This document shows, in pieces, positions 27,961-36,253 of a stretch of 64,000 nucleotides of DNA (position 1 is the stretch's first letter; every line of letters starts with the position of its first letter). The notes beneath the pieces were generated by a model, which ran no database searches, was not told where the DNA came from, and worked only from the letters and a program-made list of their open reading frames with translations. This stretch comes from Nitrososphaera sp. (GTDB lineage: Archaea; Thermoproteota; Nitrososphaeria; Nitrososphaerales; Nitrososphaeraceae): positions 186,001 through 250,000 of the forward strand of contig NZ_JACAEH010000004.1 of the NCBI RefSeq assembly GCF_013388945.1, written 5' to 3'. Made by a program: the position numbers and the translations under genes.

Positions 27961-28504
27961 TTGCGTAGCGGAACGGCTTGCTGTTCAGGTCTCTGCTCAC
28001 GAGGCCGGCGTCGTGCAGCTTTTTCATGAGGCGCGCCGTGTGCTCGCGGGTCCTGCCAATAGCGCTCTGCACGTCGCGTGAAGTGCGGGGCCTCTCCATC
28101 AGCAGCTTCAGGATATAGTCTGTGGTGCCGTTCTGCGCCTCATCTGTGACCTGCGGATGCTGCGTGACTGCAACAGGCTCACTCACGGGCTGCGCGTGAG
28201 TCGGGGCCGGCTGTGACGGCGTCACGGTGGCGTGAGGTTGCGTGAGTGACTGGGACTTTGCCTCGACGATGTCAAGCCGGGCACGCATCTCCGCTATTAC
28301 ACGGTCATAGTCCTTGAGCCTGCGTGAATATTCCATCACGACTGCTTCGACCACGGTGTCGTCGGCGTGATAGTCACGCTTTGCGCCGCGACGAAGCTTG
28401 TTCACTGACATCACTGTGACAAGGCCGACGCCGTAGGAGAGCACGCCGTATATCACGTAGTCAAGGTTGATCGTGATGCCTACATAGGGTAACTCTAGGA
28501 ACAT
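27890..28504 (-). CDS. Membrane-anchored winged-helix DNA-binding protein
   Basis: A 204-residue protein. Residues about 14-35 (LDYVIYGVLSYGVGLVTVMSV) form one membrane helix followed by a basic stop (RRGAKRD). Then come a helical segment (about 50-85), a Pro/Gln/Thr/Val-rich linker (about 88-128), and a C-terminal MarR/ArsR-like winged helix (SRDVQSAIGRTREHTARLMKKLHDAGLV). It would hold DNA at the inner membrane face. The gene itself is filled with TCACG motifs, and its TATA-like box (28533-28541) is followed by one at 28528. Known families do not give a precise function. Confidence 0.72.
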   Translation of the reverse strand: MFLELPYVGITINLDYVIYGVLSYGVGLVTVMSVNKLRRGAKRDYHADDTVVEAVVMEYSRRLKDYDRVIAEMRARLDIVEAKSQSLTQPHATVTPSQPAPTHAQPVSEPVAVTQHPQVTDEAQNGTTDYILKLLMERPRTSRDVQSAIGRTREHTARLMKKLHDAGLVSRDLNSKPFRYAITEAGQARLKERPAQAPGLQRAA

Positions 28505-28660
28505 ATCACGACTTTGCCACCGAAAACCGTGATTTAATGTTACAGACCAAACTTTGTTTACAACTTGGACATTCTTTTTACAAGCGTGTCCATCACGGAT
28601 ATCACGTCGGCCAGGCGTGTTTCGTCGATGATGTCACTGGAATCTGCGCTCAATATCACG
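27997..28660. repeat. Dense cluster of TCACG/ATCACG motifs
   Basis: I count 19 copies of TCACG or its complement: 27997, 28077, 28163, 28183, 28195, 28222, 28231, 28241, 28323, 28336, 28366, 28374, 28453, 28472, 28506, 28528, 28593, 28602 and 28656. Chance expectation is about 1.3. From 28336 onward nine of ten are ATCACG. They occur in both orientations, in two genes and in the 53-bp gap between them, so codon use alone does not explain them. Confidence 0.7.
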
Positions 28661-28929
28661 CCCAGTTGCTCTGCCAGGCGGGCCAGAGTGCCCAGCGCTT
28701 CGGGCTGGAGCACGCCCGTCGATTGCAGAAGGAGCACGCTGTAAAGCACGCCTGCCACCTTGTCCCTGCACTGCTTCACCTGCCTGTAATACGCTCCTGA
28801 ACTGATGTTCTGCGCCCGGCCGCGCCTGTTCAGCTGGTTGGAAATTATCGCCAGCTGGCGCGGTGTAAATAGAGAATTTGCAACAAGCTGATTCAAAACT
28901 GCGTTAGATTTCGATCCTGACCCGGCCAT
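28558..28929 (-). CDS. Small putative DNA-binding protein near oriC, 123 aa
   Basis: A basic, helical protein. Residues about 18-50 (NSLFTPRQLAIISNQLNRRGR) look like a helix-turn-helix of a type seen in small archaeal regulators. The C-terminal half is helical (YYRQVKQCRDKVAGVLYSVLLLQ, then two more helices), suitable for dimerisation. It lies 53 bp upstream of the membrane-anchored winged-helix gene on the same strand, so the two may form an operon. A perfect dyad sits 7 bp before its start. No exact family recognised. Confidence 0.62.
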   Translation of the reverse strand: MAGSGSKSNAVLNQLVANSLFTPRQLAIISNQLNRRGRAQNISSGAYYRQVKQCRDKVAGVLYSVLLLQSTGVLQPEALGTLARLAEQLGVILSADSSDIIDETRLADVISVMDTLVKRMSKL

Positions 28930-28930
28930 G

Positions 28931-28955
28931 GCAGCTATACAGTTCTGTATACTGC
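28931..28955. promoter_or_regulatory. Palindromic operator before the 123-aa gene
   Basis: The arms TATACAG and CTGTATA (28936-28942 and 28945-28951) are perfect and separated by TT. The dyad extends outward as GCAG/CTGC with one unpaired base. It lies between the divergent 123-aa gene and GGGP synthase and could control both. Confidence 0.55.
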
Positions 28956-29011
28956 GCCGTAATTAAACATTGCATACATTTTAAAATGCCCGGGCCCACT
29001 GTCAATGAGGC

Positions 29012-29761
29012 GTGACTGGCAAGGTAGAGCAGCAGCTCAAAAAAGAGATCGAGAAGCACGGCACGATATGCCTGCCGCTCATCGACTCTGAAAATTCAAC
29101 CAACGCGGCTTCCATCGCCAAAAAGGTGGAGGAGGCCGGCGCGTCCGGCATCCTAGTCGGGGGCTCGTCGGCAATCGACCAGTTTGAACTCGCAAACGTG
29201 GTCTCTGAAATCAAGAAAAACGTCACAATACCCGTGATATTGTTCCCCGGCAACGTCACAGGCGTGTCACCAAAGGCGGACGCTATACTGTTCAGCTCGC
29301 TCCTCAACTCGGAAGACCCGTATTTCATCACGGGCGCCCAGGCGCTTGGCGCCCTTGCAGTCAAAAAGCACAGCATCGAGCCCCTGCCGACCGCGTACAT
29401 CATTGTCGGCGAGGGGACAGCGGCCTGGTTTGTGGGCAGGGCCCGGGCGATACCCTTCAACAAGCCCAACCTTGCAGTGATGTATTCTCTTGCCGCTCAA
29501 TACATGGGCATGAGGTTTGTCTACCTCGAGGCAGGCTCGGGCGCGTCCCAGAACGTCCAGCCAGAGATGGTGGCGGCCGTGAGAAAGTACTACGAGGGCA
29601 CCCTCATCGTCGGGGGCGGCATAAGGAGCCCCGAGACGGCGGGCCAGATTGCAAAGGCCGGGGCCGACGCCATCGTCGTCGGGACCATGATAGAGAAGGA
29701 CGGCCAGTGGCAGCAAAAGTTATCTGCAATGATAAAGGCAATGCGGCAGGCCCGGAAGTAA
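29012..29761 (+). CDS. Geranylgeranylglyceryl phosphate synthase
   Basis: A 249-residue TIM-barrel enzyme from a GTG start. Typical parts include GASGILVGGS, FPGNVTGVSPKADAILFSSLLNS, YLEAGSGA and the phosphate-binding LIVGGGIRSPE and ADAIVVGT. It joins geranylgeranyl diphosphate to sn-glycerol 1-phosphate, the first committed step of archaeal ether lipids. The stop abuts the DP2 start (TAAATG), so lipid synthesis and replication genes share a transcript here. Confidence 0.93.
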   Translation: MTGKVEQQLKKEIEKHGTICLPLIDSENSTNAASIAKKVEEAGASGILVGGSSAIDQFELANVVSEIKKNVTIPVILFPGNVTGVSPKADAILFSSLLNSEDPYFITGAQALGALAVKKHSIEPLPTAYIIVGEGTAAWFVGRARAIPFNKPNLAVMYSLAAQYMGMRFVYLEAGSGASQNVQPEMVAAVRKYYEGTLIVGGGIRSPETAGQIAKAGADAIVVGTMIEKDGQWQQKLSAMIKAMRQARK

Positions 29762-32700
29762 ATGCTTGCAGAAGGACAGGCCCGCCTTGCGGACATCAGC
29801 ATGCCGGCATATTATCGCCGGTACCAGCATAACATCTTGGAAAACGTGCAGAAAAACTACGAGCACGCGCTCTTGGCTAGACGCAAGGGCATAGACGTCG
29901 CCGGCGTAGTGGAACCCAAGATTGCTTTCGATCTGTCAGACAGGGTCGCAAAAATGCACAACATCGACATTGCCGACCGGCTGCGCGCGCTCTTGGGCCA
30001 GACGACGAAAGAAAAGGCCGCGCTGAAAATTGCAGAAGAAATAGCGCGAGGCGAGTACGGCTCTGGCGACTTGAAGACGCGCCTTGACAACGCGGTTCGC
30101 GTGTCGCTTGCAGTAGTGACAGAGGGCGTGACGGTTGCGCCCCTGCAGGGCATATCCGACGTCACGATAAAGAACAACGCCGACGGCTCTCAATACCTCT
30201 CTGTCTCGTTTGCCGGGCCGATAAGGTCTGCCGGGGGGACGGAGGCTGCTCTCACGATGCTCATAGCCGACCACGCAAGGAAGGTTGCAGGCCTCTCGCC
30301 ATATATCGCCAACTCGTTTGACGACGAGACGGGCAGGTTTGTAGAAGAACTGCGCATCTACGAAAGGGAGGTCATGGGCTTCCAGTTCAAGGTGCTCGAC
30401 GAGGACGTCGTGAAATGTATAGCAAGCCTGCCGGTAGAGCTTGACGGCGTGGACACCGATCCAGTCGACGTGGTGGGCCACAAGGGGATGAAGAGGATAG
30501 CGACAGACAGGGTGCGCGGAGGCGCGCTTCGCGTCATGAACGACGGGCTGATAGGCAGGAGCAGGAAGCTCCTGAAGCTTGTAGAAACTCTAAAGCTGGA
30601 CGGCTGGCAGTGGCTCAAAGAACTGAAAGGCGCCATACAGACAGGCGACGACGACGCGGCGCACCACAGGATGTCAGAGGTCATCACCGGCAGGCCCGTG
30701 CTTTCGATGGTGAAAAAGGCCGGCGGCTTTAGGCTGCGGTACGGCCGGGCGTGCAACACCGGCTTTGCAACGACAGGCATCCACCCTGCAGTCCCGGCGC
30801 TTCTCAACTACGCGATCGTCGCCGGCACCCAGATCAAGATGGACATACCCGGCAAGGCCTCGACCATAGCGCTTGTAGACACCGTCGAGCCTCCAATTGT
30901 AAAGCTGGACGACGGAAGCGTGCTTGCCGTGACAAGCGTGGATCAGGCGGAAAAAATCAGGAAACACGTGGCAAAGATCCTGTACCTGGGCGACATGCTC
31001 ATCAGCTACGGCGACTTTCTGGAAAACAACGCGCAGCTGCCGCCTGCAAGCTATGTCGAAGAGATATGGGCGCTCCAGCTGAAGCAGAAACTCGCCTCCG
31101 ACATCGACACTGACCGCGACAGGCTGGTGCAGCTGGCAGAGAACCCCGCAATCATCCCAACAGTCAGCGAGGCGTTTGAGATAAGCAGAAAGCTCGGCAT
31201 TCCCTTGCACCCGCGCCACTCGTTCTATTTTGACATCGTTACCGTGCAAGAATTGCTGTTGCTAAGGGACCGCATGAAGCAGGGCACGCTGCCAAACGAG
31301 CCGGCGGTAAAGGAAGCCCTGGAAAAGCTAGGCACAAGCCACTCTGTTTCTGGAGACAGCATAGTTCTTGACAAAGAACATGCAGAGTCGCTTTCGATCC
31401 TTTTGTCGGGCCAGCCGGCAGAGGCCAAGGACGCAGTCGAGCTCGTGACAAAGATGTCGGGCATAACCGTGATGCCCAAGTTCGCCTCGTCCATAGCAGT
31501 CAGGGTCGGCAGGCCGGAAAAGGCCGCCGAGCGCAAGATGAAGCCTCCCGTGCACGTGCTCTTTCCTATAGGCAACAAGGGCGGCCCGACGAGGGACATA
31601 CTCAAGGCGGCGGCCGACGGCACGCTTTACACCGAGATTGCAAACCGGCACTGCGACGTATGCAACCTGCCTTCGCTTGGGACCCACTGCCGGTCCTGCG
31701 GCGCCCCGACGATGCTCCGCAACCTCTGCCCCGTATGCAAAGACGAGGTGGAAGAAGGCGACAGGTGCCCGCGCTGCGGAAAGGAGGGCAAGACCTACAG
31801 CTCGGCAAACTTTCCACTCAAGGAGATGATAGAGGCGGCGCAGAGAAAGGTGGGCGCAAAGGCGCAGGATCCGCTCAAAGGCGTCAAATCATTGATGAGC
31901 AAGCACAGGGCGGCAGAGCCGCTTGAAAAAGGGATACTGCGCCAAAAGCACGGGCTTTATGCGTTCAAGGACGGCACGATACGCTTTGACGCCACCAACG
32001 AGCCCCTGACTCACTTCAAGCCTGCGTGGATAGGCGCAAGCGTCGAGAAGCTGAGGGAGCTCGGCTACGTGCGCGATTACCAGGGCAAGGAGCTTGTTTC
32101 GCCGGACCAGCTGGTAGAGCTGATGATGCAAGACGTCGTCATCCCGCGCGACTCTGCAAAGCACCTGGTCAACACTGCCAAGTTCATCGACGAGGAACTG
32201 GTAAAGCTGTACGAGTGCGAGCCGTTCTACAACGTCGACACCATCGACGACCTGGTGGGCCACATGGTGGTGGGGCTTGCGCCGCACACGTCAGTCGGCG
32301 TGATGGGCAGGATAATCGGCTTTTCAGACTCGCAGGTCTGCCTTGCGTCGCCTATATGGCACTCGGCAAAGCGCCGGGACTGCGACGGAGACGCCGACTC
32401 GGTCATGCTCCTAATGGACGCTTTTTTGAACTTCTCGTTTGATTTCTTGCCGGACAAGATAGGTGGGCTGATGGACGCGCCGCTTCTCATACAGCCGACG
32501 GTCCTGCCGCACGAGGTGCAGCGCCAGGCGCACAACGTCGACATCGCAAGTTCGTATCCGCTTGAATTCTACGAGGCGACGTGGAAGCAGGCAAAGGCCG
32601 CAGAAGTAGCAAACATGATAGACATCGTCAAGAACCGCATAGGGGAAGAGTCGCAGTTTTTCGGGTACAACTTTACGCACATGACAAGCGGGCTTACGAC

Positions 32701-33136
32701 AAAGGAGCAGAGGAGTGCGTATTCGACGCTCAACACGATGGATGAGAAGCTAAAGATGCAGTTTGACACCGCGAAATTGATAAGCGCAGTCGACGCCGAC
32801 GAGGTCGCCGCGATGGTGCTGACCACGCACATTTTGCCGGACATCATGGGCAACATGAGGTCCTACTCGTCGCAGACGTTCAGGTGCACAAACTGCGGCG
32901 AGAAGTTCAGGCGCATGCCGCTTGTGGGCAAGTGCACCGAATGCGGAAACGAGCTGACGCAGACGGTGACAAGGGGCGCGGTGGAAAAATACCTGGGCAT
33001 AGCGACAGGATTTTGCCAGGAGTACAGGATAAACGACTACCTGAAAAGCAGGGTGGACTCGCTTGCCACCGAACTGAAACTGATTTTCAAAGAAGAAAAG
33101 AAGATGCAGTCCAGCCTGACAGAGTTCATGGGCTAG
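29762..33136 (+). CDS. dp2: DNA polymerase D large subunit (DP2)
   Basis: A 1124-residue catalytic subunit, typical in length and without an intein. The double-psi-barrel active site includes RRDCDGDADSVMLLMDA near residue 872, with the metal-binding aspartates. Zinc sites appear at CDVC...CRSCG (about 629), CPVC...CPRCG (about 657) and CTNCGEKF...CTECG (about 1042). The subunit extends primers together with DP1. Its ATG follows the GGGP synthase stop directly, and its last four bases overlap the convergent E1-like gene. Confidence 0.97.
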   Translation: MLAEGQARLADISMPAYYRRYQHNILENVQKNYEHALLARRKGIDVAGVVEPKIAFDLSDRVAKMHNIDIADRLRALLGQTTKEKAALKIAEEIARGEYGSGDLKTRLDNAVRVSLAVVTEGVTVAPLQGISDVTIKNNADGSQYLSVSFAGPIRSAGGTEAALTMLIADHARKVAGLSPYIANSFDDETGRFVEELRIYEREVMGFQFKVLDEDVVKCIASLPVELDGVDTDPVDVVGHKGMKRIATDRVRGGALRVMNDGLIGRSRKLLKLVETLKLDGWQWLKELKGAIQTGDDDAAHHRMSEVITGRPVLSMVKKAGGFRLRYGRACNTGFATTGIHPAVPALLNYAIVAGTQIKMDIPGKASTIALVDTVEPPIVKLDDGSVLAVTSVDQAEKIRKHVAKILYLGDMLISYGDFLENNAQLPPASYVEEIWALQLKQKLASDIDTDRDRLVQLAENPAIIPTVSEAFEISRKLGIPLHPRHSFYFDIVTVQELLLLRDRMKQGTLPNEPAVKEALEKLGTSHSVSGDSIVLDKEHAESLSILLSGQPAEAKDAVELVTKMSGITVMPKFASSIAVRVGRPEKAAERKMKPPVHVLFPIGNKGGPTRDILKAAADGTLYTEIANRHCDVCNLPSLGTHCRSCGAPTMLRNLCPVCKDEVEEGDRCPRCGKEGKTYSSANFPLKEMIEAAQRKVGAKAQDPLKGVKSLMSKHRAAEPLEKGILRQKHGLYAFKDGTIRFDATNEPLTHFKPAWIGASVEKLRELGYVRDYQGKELVSPDQLVELMMQDVVIPRDSAKHLVNTAKFIDEELVKLYECEPFYNVDTIDDLVGHMVVGLAPHTSVGVMGRIIGFSDSQVCLASPIWHSAKRRDCDGDADSVMLLMDAFLNFSFDFLPDKIGGLMDAPLLIQPTVLPHEVQRQAHNVDIASSYPLEFYEATWKQAKAAEVANMIDIVKNRIGEESQFFGYNFTHMTSGLTTKEQRSAYSTLNTMDEKLKMQFDTAKLISAVDADEVAAMVLTTHILPDIMGNMRSYSSQTFRCTNCGEKFRRMPLVGKCTECGNELTQTVTRGAVEKYLGIATGFCQEYRINDYLKSRVDSLATELKLIFKEEKKMQSSLTEFMG

Positions 33137-34473
33137 GCGCTACTGACAAACGTGTTGTAGATCTCGACGGCGTCCTTCTCGTCCTTGGCGCCAACTATAG
33201 TCGCGGCGCCGCTTGAGAGGAAGCTGACAGACATCCTGTTGTTGTTTGTCGCCGTGATGCCGAGGTTCCCTCGCGTCCTCACCTGGTATCCAAGGGTCTC
33301 GGCCCTCTTGCTGATGCCAGAGAGGTTGACCGGCACGGGGTTTGCCGGCGTTATAGTCCAGGTCCTCTTGCCGCGGTCCCTGCCGCACAATTCCTCGATT
33401 ATCAGCTCCTGCGCAGTCACCTGCTGGCCGTTTATCGTCCTTGTGGTCCCGCACGCGGGGCACTCGTCCTGCCTTGCAATCTGGACCTTTTCAAACGACA
33501 GCTCGTTCAGGTCGATGTACATCAGCTTGTTGACAAGCGTCGGCTCCTTGCCGATGATTATCTTCACAGCTTCTGACACCTGGATGCCGCCTACAAGGTA
33601 CAGTATCGACGGGTGCACGCCTTCCGTGCTGCACGCCGGCATCTCTTCTTCATTGAGGGCCGGGAACAGGCAGCGCAGGCACGCGGTCTTGTTCGGGATT
33701 ATCGTGGTGACGGAGCCGAGCATCCCGAGCGCGCCGGCGTAAATGAGCGGAATGCTGTACTTGATACACGCGTCGTTCAGCGCATACCTTGCGTCGACGC
33801 TGTCCAGCGCGTCTATCACGATGTCAAAGCCCTTGACAACGTTTTCTGCCGTGTACTTTGTCACAGAAGTAGGAACGGGCTCTATCTCGACGCCGGGGTT
33901 CAGCTTGCGCAGTCTTTCCGCCGCGGCTTCAACCTTCACCTTGCCGATGTCCTCCTCGGTGTACAGGTGCTGCCTGTGCAGGTTTGTCACCTCAATCACG
34001 TCCCTGTCGACGATGCGGAGCTTGCCCACGCCCATCGCGACCAGCTGGGTGACGACGGGGTTGCCGATGCCGCCTGCGCCTACCACGCACACCCTTGCCG
34101 CTCTCAGCTTCTCCATGCCCTCAAAGCCGATCTCTTCGAGCATCACCTGCCTCGAGTAGCGCTGCAGTTCGTCGCTTGTGAGCTCGGCGCCGCCTGCCAC
34201 TGCCGGCAGGATGTACACCGCGTCGCCGTCCTTGAGCGCGGTGGTCATGCCGCCGGAAAAGCGCATGTTCTTGCCGTTGACATAGATGTTGATGAGCGAC
34301 CTTGGCTTGCCGTTGTGGTCAAACACTCTGCGTTTAAAGTCGTCGCCCATCTGCTCCGACACCTTGTTGAACGCGTCTTGGAGGTCAGACGCCTCTACCG
34401 GGAGCTTTTTCTCGCCCTGCCCCTTGTTCAATACCGAAGGAACCGTGAATTCCACTTTTGCCATTTCCATCAC
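33133..34473 (-). CDS. MoaD/ThiS-E1 fusion (sulfur carrier plus ThiF/MoeB adenylyltransferase)
   Basis: A 446-residue fusion. Residues about 5-95 form a ubiquitin-like MoaD/ThiS fold ending in AVAGG, the diglycine that is normally a free C terminus. Residues about 100-340 form an E1-like domain: GAGGIGNPV nucleotide loop, CLRC and CPAC zinc pairs, and MPACSTEGV with the likely catalytic Cys. A C-terminal extension of about 90 residues is not recognised. Separate proteins of this kind activate a carrier for molybdopterin, thiamine or tRNA thiolation. Overlaps thrC by 4 bp. Confidence 0.88.
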   Translation of the reverse strand: MMEMAKVEFTVPSVLNKGQGEKKLPVEASDLQDAFNKVSEQMGDDFKRRVFDHNGKPRSLINIYVNGKNMRFSGGMTTALKDGDAVYILPAVAGGAELTSDELQRYSRQVMLEEIGFEGMEKLRAARVCVVGAGGIGNPVVTQLVAMGVGKLRIVDRDVIEVTNLHRQHLYTEEDIGKVKVEAAAERLRKLNPGVEIEPVPTSVTKYTAENVVKGFDIVIDALDSVDARYALNDACIKYSIPLIYAGALGMLGSVTTIIPNKTACLRCLFPALNEEEMPACSTEGVHPSILYLVGGIQVSEAVKIIIGKEPTLVNKLMYIDLNELSFEKVQIARQDECPACGTTRTINGQQVTAQELIIEELCGRDRGKRTWTITPANPVPVNLSGISKRAETLGYQVRTRGNLGITATNNNRMSVSFLSSGAATIVGAKDEKDAVEIYNTFVSSA

Positions 34474-35687
34474 TTTATCATTGCCGACACGACTGCGGCG
34501 TCAGGCTTGACAGCAGAGAGTTTTGGCAGCAGGCCTATAATCGCTTCTGTGGCCTTCAGCCCGTTGCCTGTAACATAGCACACGACCTTCTCGTCCTTGT
34601 CTATCTTGCCCTCGTCCACCAGCTTTTTCAGGACGCCTACAGACACGCCGCCTGCCGGCTCTGTGAATATTCCTTCTGTCTGCGACAATAGCATTATGCC
34701 GTCTGTTATCTCCCCGTCGTTCACTTCTTCGGCGATGCCGCCGTACTGCTTCAACCGCTTCAGGACGTACAGCCCGTCGCCGGGGTCGCCTATCGCAAGG
34801 CTCTTTGCTATAGTCTCCGGGCGCTCCACCGGGATGACTTCGTCGGATCCTTTCTTGAACGCGTCGACTACCGGCGCGCACCCGTGCGGCTGTGCCGCGA
34901 CTATCTTCAGGTTCTTTATGCTGTCCACAAGGCCGAGCTGGTGCAGTTCTTCAAAGCCCTTGCAAATAGCGTTGAGCATCGCGCCCGAGCCCACCGGGAT
35001 TATCAGCCTGTCGGGGACCTGCCAGCCGAGCTGCTCGGCTACCTCGTACGCCAGGGTCTTTGACCCTTCCACGTAGTAGGGCCTCATGTTGATGTTGACG
35101 ATGCCGTAACCTTTAGAGTCGCCGATTATCGAGGCAATCCTGTTGGCGTCGTCGTAGGTGCCTTCCACTGCGACAAACTCGGCGCCGTACGAGAGCGCCT
35201 GCGCTATCTTTGCGTGCTCGATGTCAGAGGGCGCAAAGATGTAACAGGGGATTCCCGCCTTTGCCGCGTGCGCTGCGGTAGCAGAGGCAAGGTTTCCGGT
35301 CGACGCGCAACCCACCGCTTTCAAGCCAGTTTCTTTTGCCCTTGACACGGCGACTCCGGCCGGTCTATCCTTGAACGAAAAAGTGGGATTTACAGAATCG
35401 TTTTTGATGTATACGTCCTTGAGCCCAAGGCGCGCGCCCAGCTTGTCAGCATACTGCAAAGGAGTCAGGCCTGCGTGCAGGCTGACTATGTTGCTCTTGT
35501 CCTTTATCGGCAGGAGCTCGAAATAGCGCCAGTACGTCTTTTCCCTTGACTCAAAAGTGTGCCTGTTGACCTTTGGCTCGAGGTAGTGGACGTCGAGCGG
35601 GCCAAAGCACTCTTCACACACATAGCGGAACTGCGGCTCGTACTCCTTGCCGCACTCTCTGCACTTTAAGAACCTGATATTGCCCAT
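34470..35687 (-). CDS. thrC: Threonine synthase
   Basis: A 405-residue PLP enzyme. The N terminus carries a zinc-ribbon-like CREC...CEEC pair, as in class II threonine synthases of archaea. The PLP Lys is in NPTFSFKDRPAG (about residue 104); SVNPTFSFKDR and the later GSGAMLNAI phosphate loop support threonine synthase. It converts O-phosphohomoserine to threonine. Its stop overlaps the start of the MoaD-E1 fusion (ATGA), so the two are coupled. Confidence 0.92.
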   Translation of the reverse strand: MGNIRFLKCRECGKEYEPQFRYVCEECFGPLDVHYLEPKVNRHTFESREKTYWRYFELLPIKDKSNIVSLHAGLTPLQYADKLGARLGLKDVYIKNDSVNPTFSFKDRPAGVAVSRAKETGLKAVGCASTGNLASATAAHAAKAGIPCYIFAPSDIEHAKIAQALSYGAEFVAVEGTYDDANRIASIIGDSKGYGIVNINMRPYYVEGSKTLAYEVAEQLGWQVPDRLIIPVGSGAMLNAICKGFEELHQLGLVDSIKNLKIVAAQPHGCAPVVDAFKKGSDEVIPVERPETIAKSLAIGDPGDGLYVLKRLKQYGGIAEEVNDGEITDGIMLLSQTEGIFTEPAGGVSVGVLKKLVDEGKIDKDEKVVCYVTGNGLKATEAIIGLLPKLSAVKPDAAVVSAMIK

Positions 35688-35847
35688 GACTTACGCACCT
35701 TTCTCTGAAAGTTTATTATTAGAACTTCACTGGTCACATTTTAGTATTGCTTAACTTTTTTGCCCTTGCATATCGTGACACTTAACTGCCGTTTTTAGCT
35801 CAGATTTTTATCCTCTTGGCTGGAAAAGCTATAGAAATTGTGTGATA

Positions 35848-36183
35848 TCACGCTTTTTCAACCATATTGTGGAAGCATGTGCGCTCCCCGGTGTGGCACA
35901 TAGGCTTGTTCGAGTCGACTATGTACAATAACGCGTCAGAGTCGCAGTCGACCCGTATCTCGGAGACCGGCTGGACGTTGCCCGACTCCTCGCCCTTCAT
36001 CCAGAGCTTGTTCCTCGAGGTGCTGAAGAACCAGGCGTTGCCCGTCTCGATGGTCTTGGCTAGGGCCTCCCTGTTGGCGTAGACGAGGGTTAGCACGTCC
36101 TTTGTCTTTTTGTCCTGCACGACCACCGGTATGACCCCGCCGCGCTTGGCAAAGTCCACGTCGTCTGCAGACTTGACGTTCAT
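35848..36183 (-). CDS. hisI: Phosphoribosyl-AMP cyclohydrolase
   Basis: A 111-residue enzyme of histidine biosynthesis (third step). Diagnostic parts are WFFSTSRNKLWMKGEESGN, VDCDSDALLY and CHTGERTCF, with zinc-binding Cys and metal Asp residues. ATG at 36183 is chosen because AAAGGAG lies just before it and the length then fits the family; the reading from 36276 adds an unlikely tail. No other his genes are in the window. Confidence 0.93.
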   Translation of the reverse strand: MNVKSADDVDFAKRGGVIPVVVQDKKTKDVLTLVYANREALAKTIETGNAWFFSTSRNKLWMKGEESGNVQPVSEIRVDCDSDALLYIVDSNKPMCHTGERTCFHNMVEKA

Positions 36184-36253
36184 GTGCTCCTTTGGGGCAA
36201 AGGCGGAAATAAACCTATACTGCCTAAATATCTCAAAATGCAATAGAGTGTCA

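Noticed and set aside
28140-28330. TCACG cluster explained by codon bias in the Pro/Gln/Thr linker
   Set aside because: Some copies fall in the linker, but others lie in the intergenic gap (28506, 28528) and in the separate 123-aa gene in another context, so codon bias is not a full explanation.
36110-36253. N-terminal extension of the sorted surface protein
   Set aside because: It lies antisense in hisI and would bury the signal peptide.
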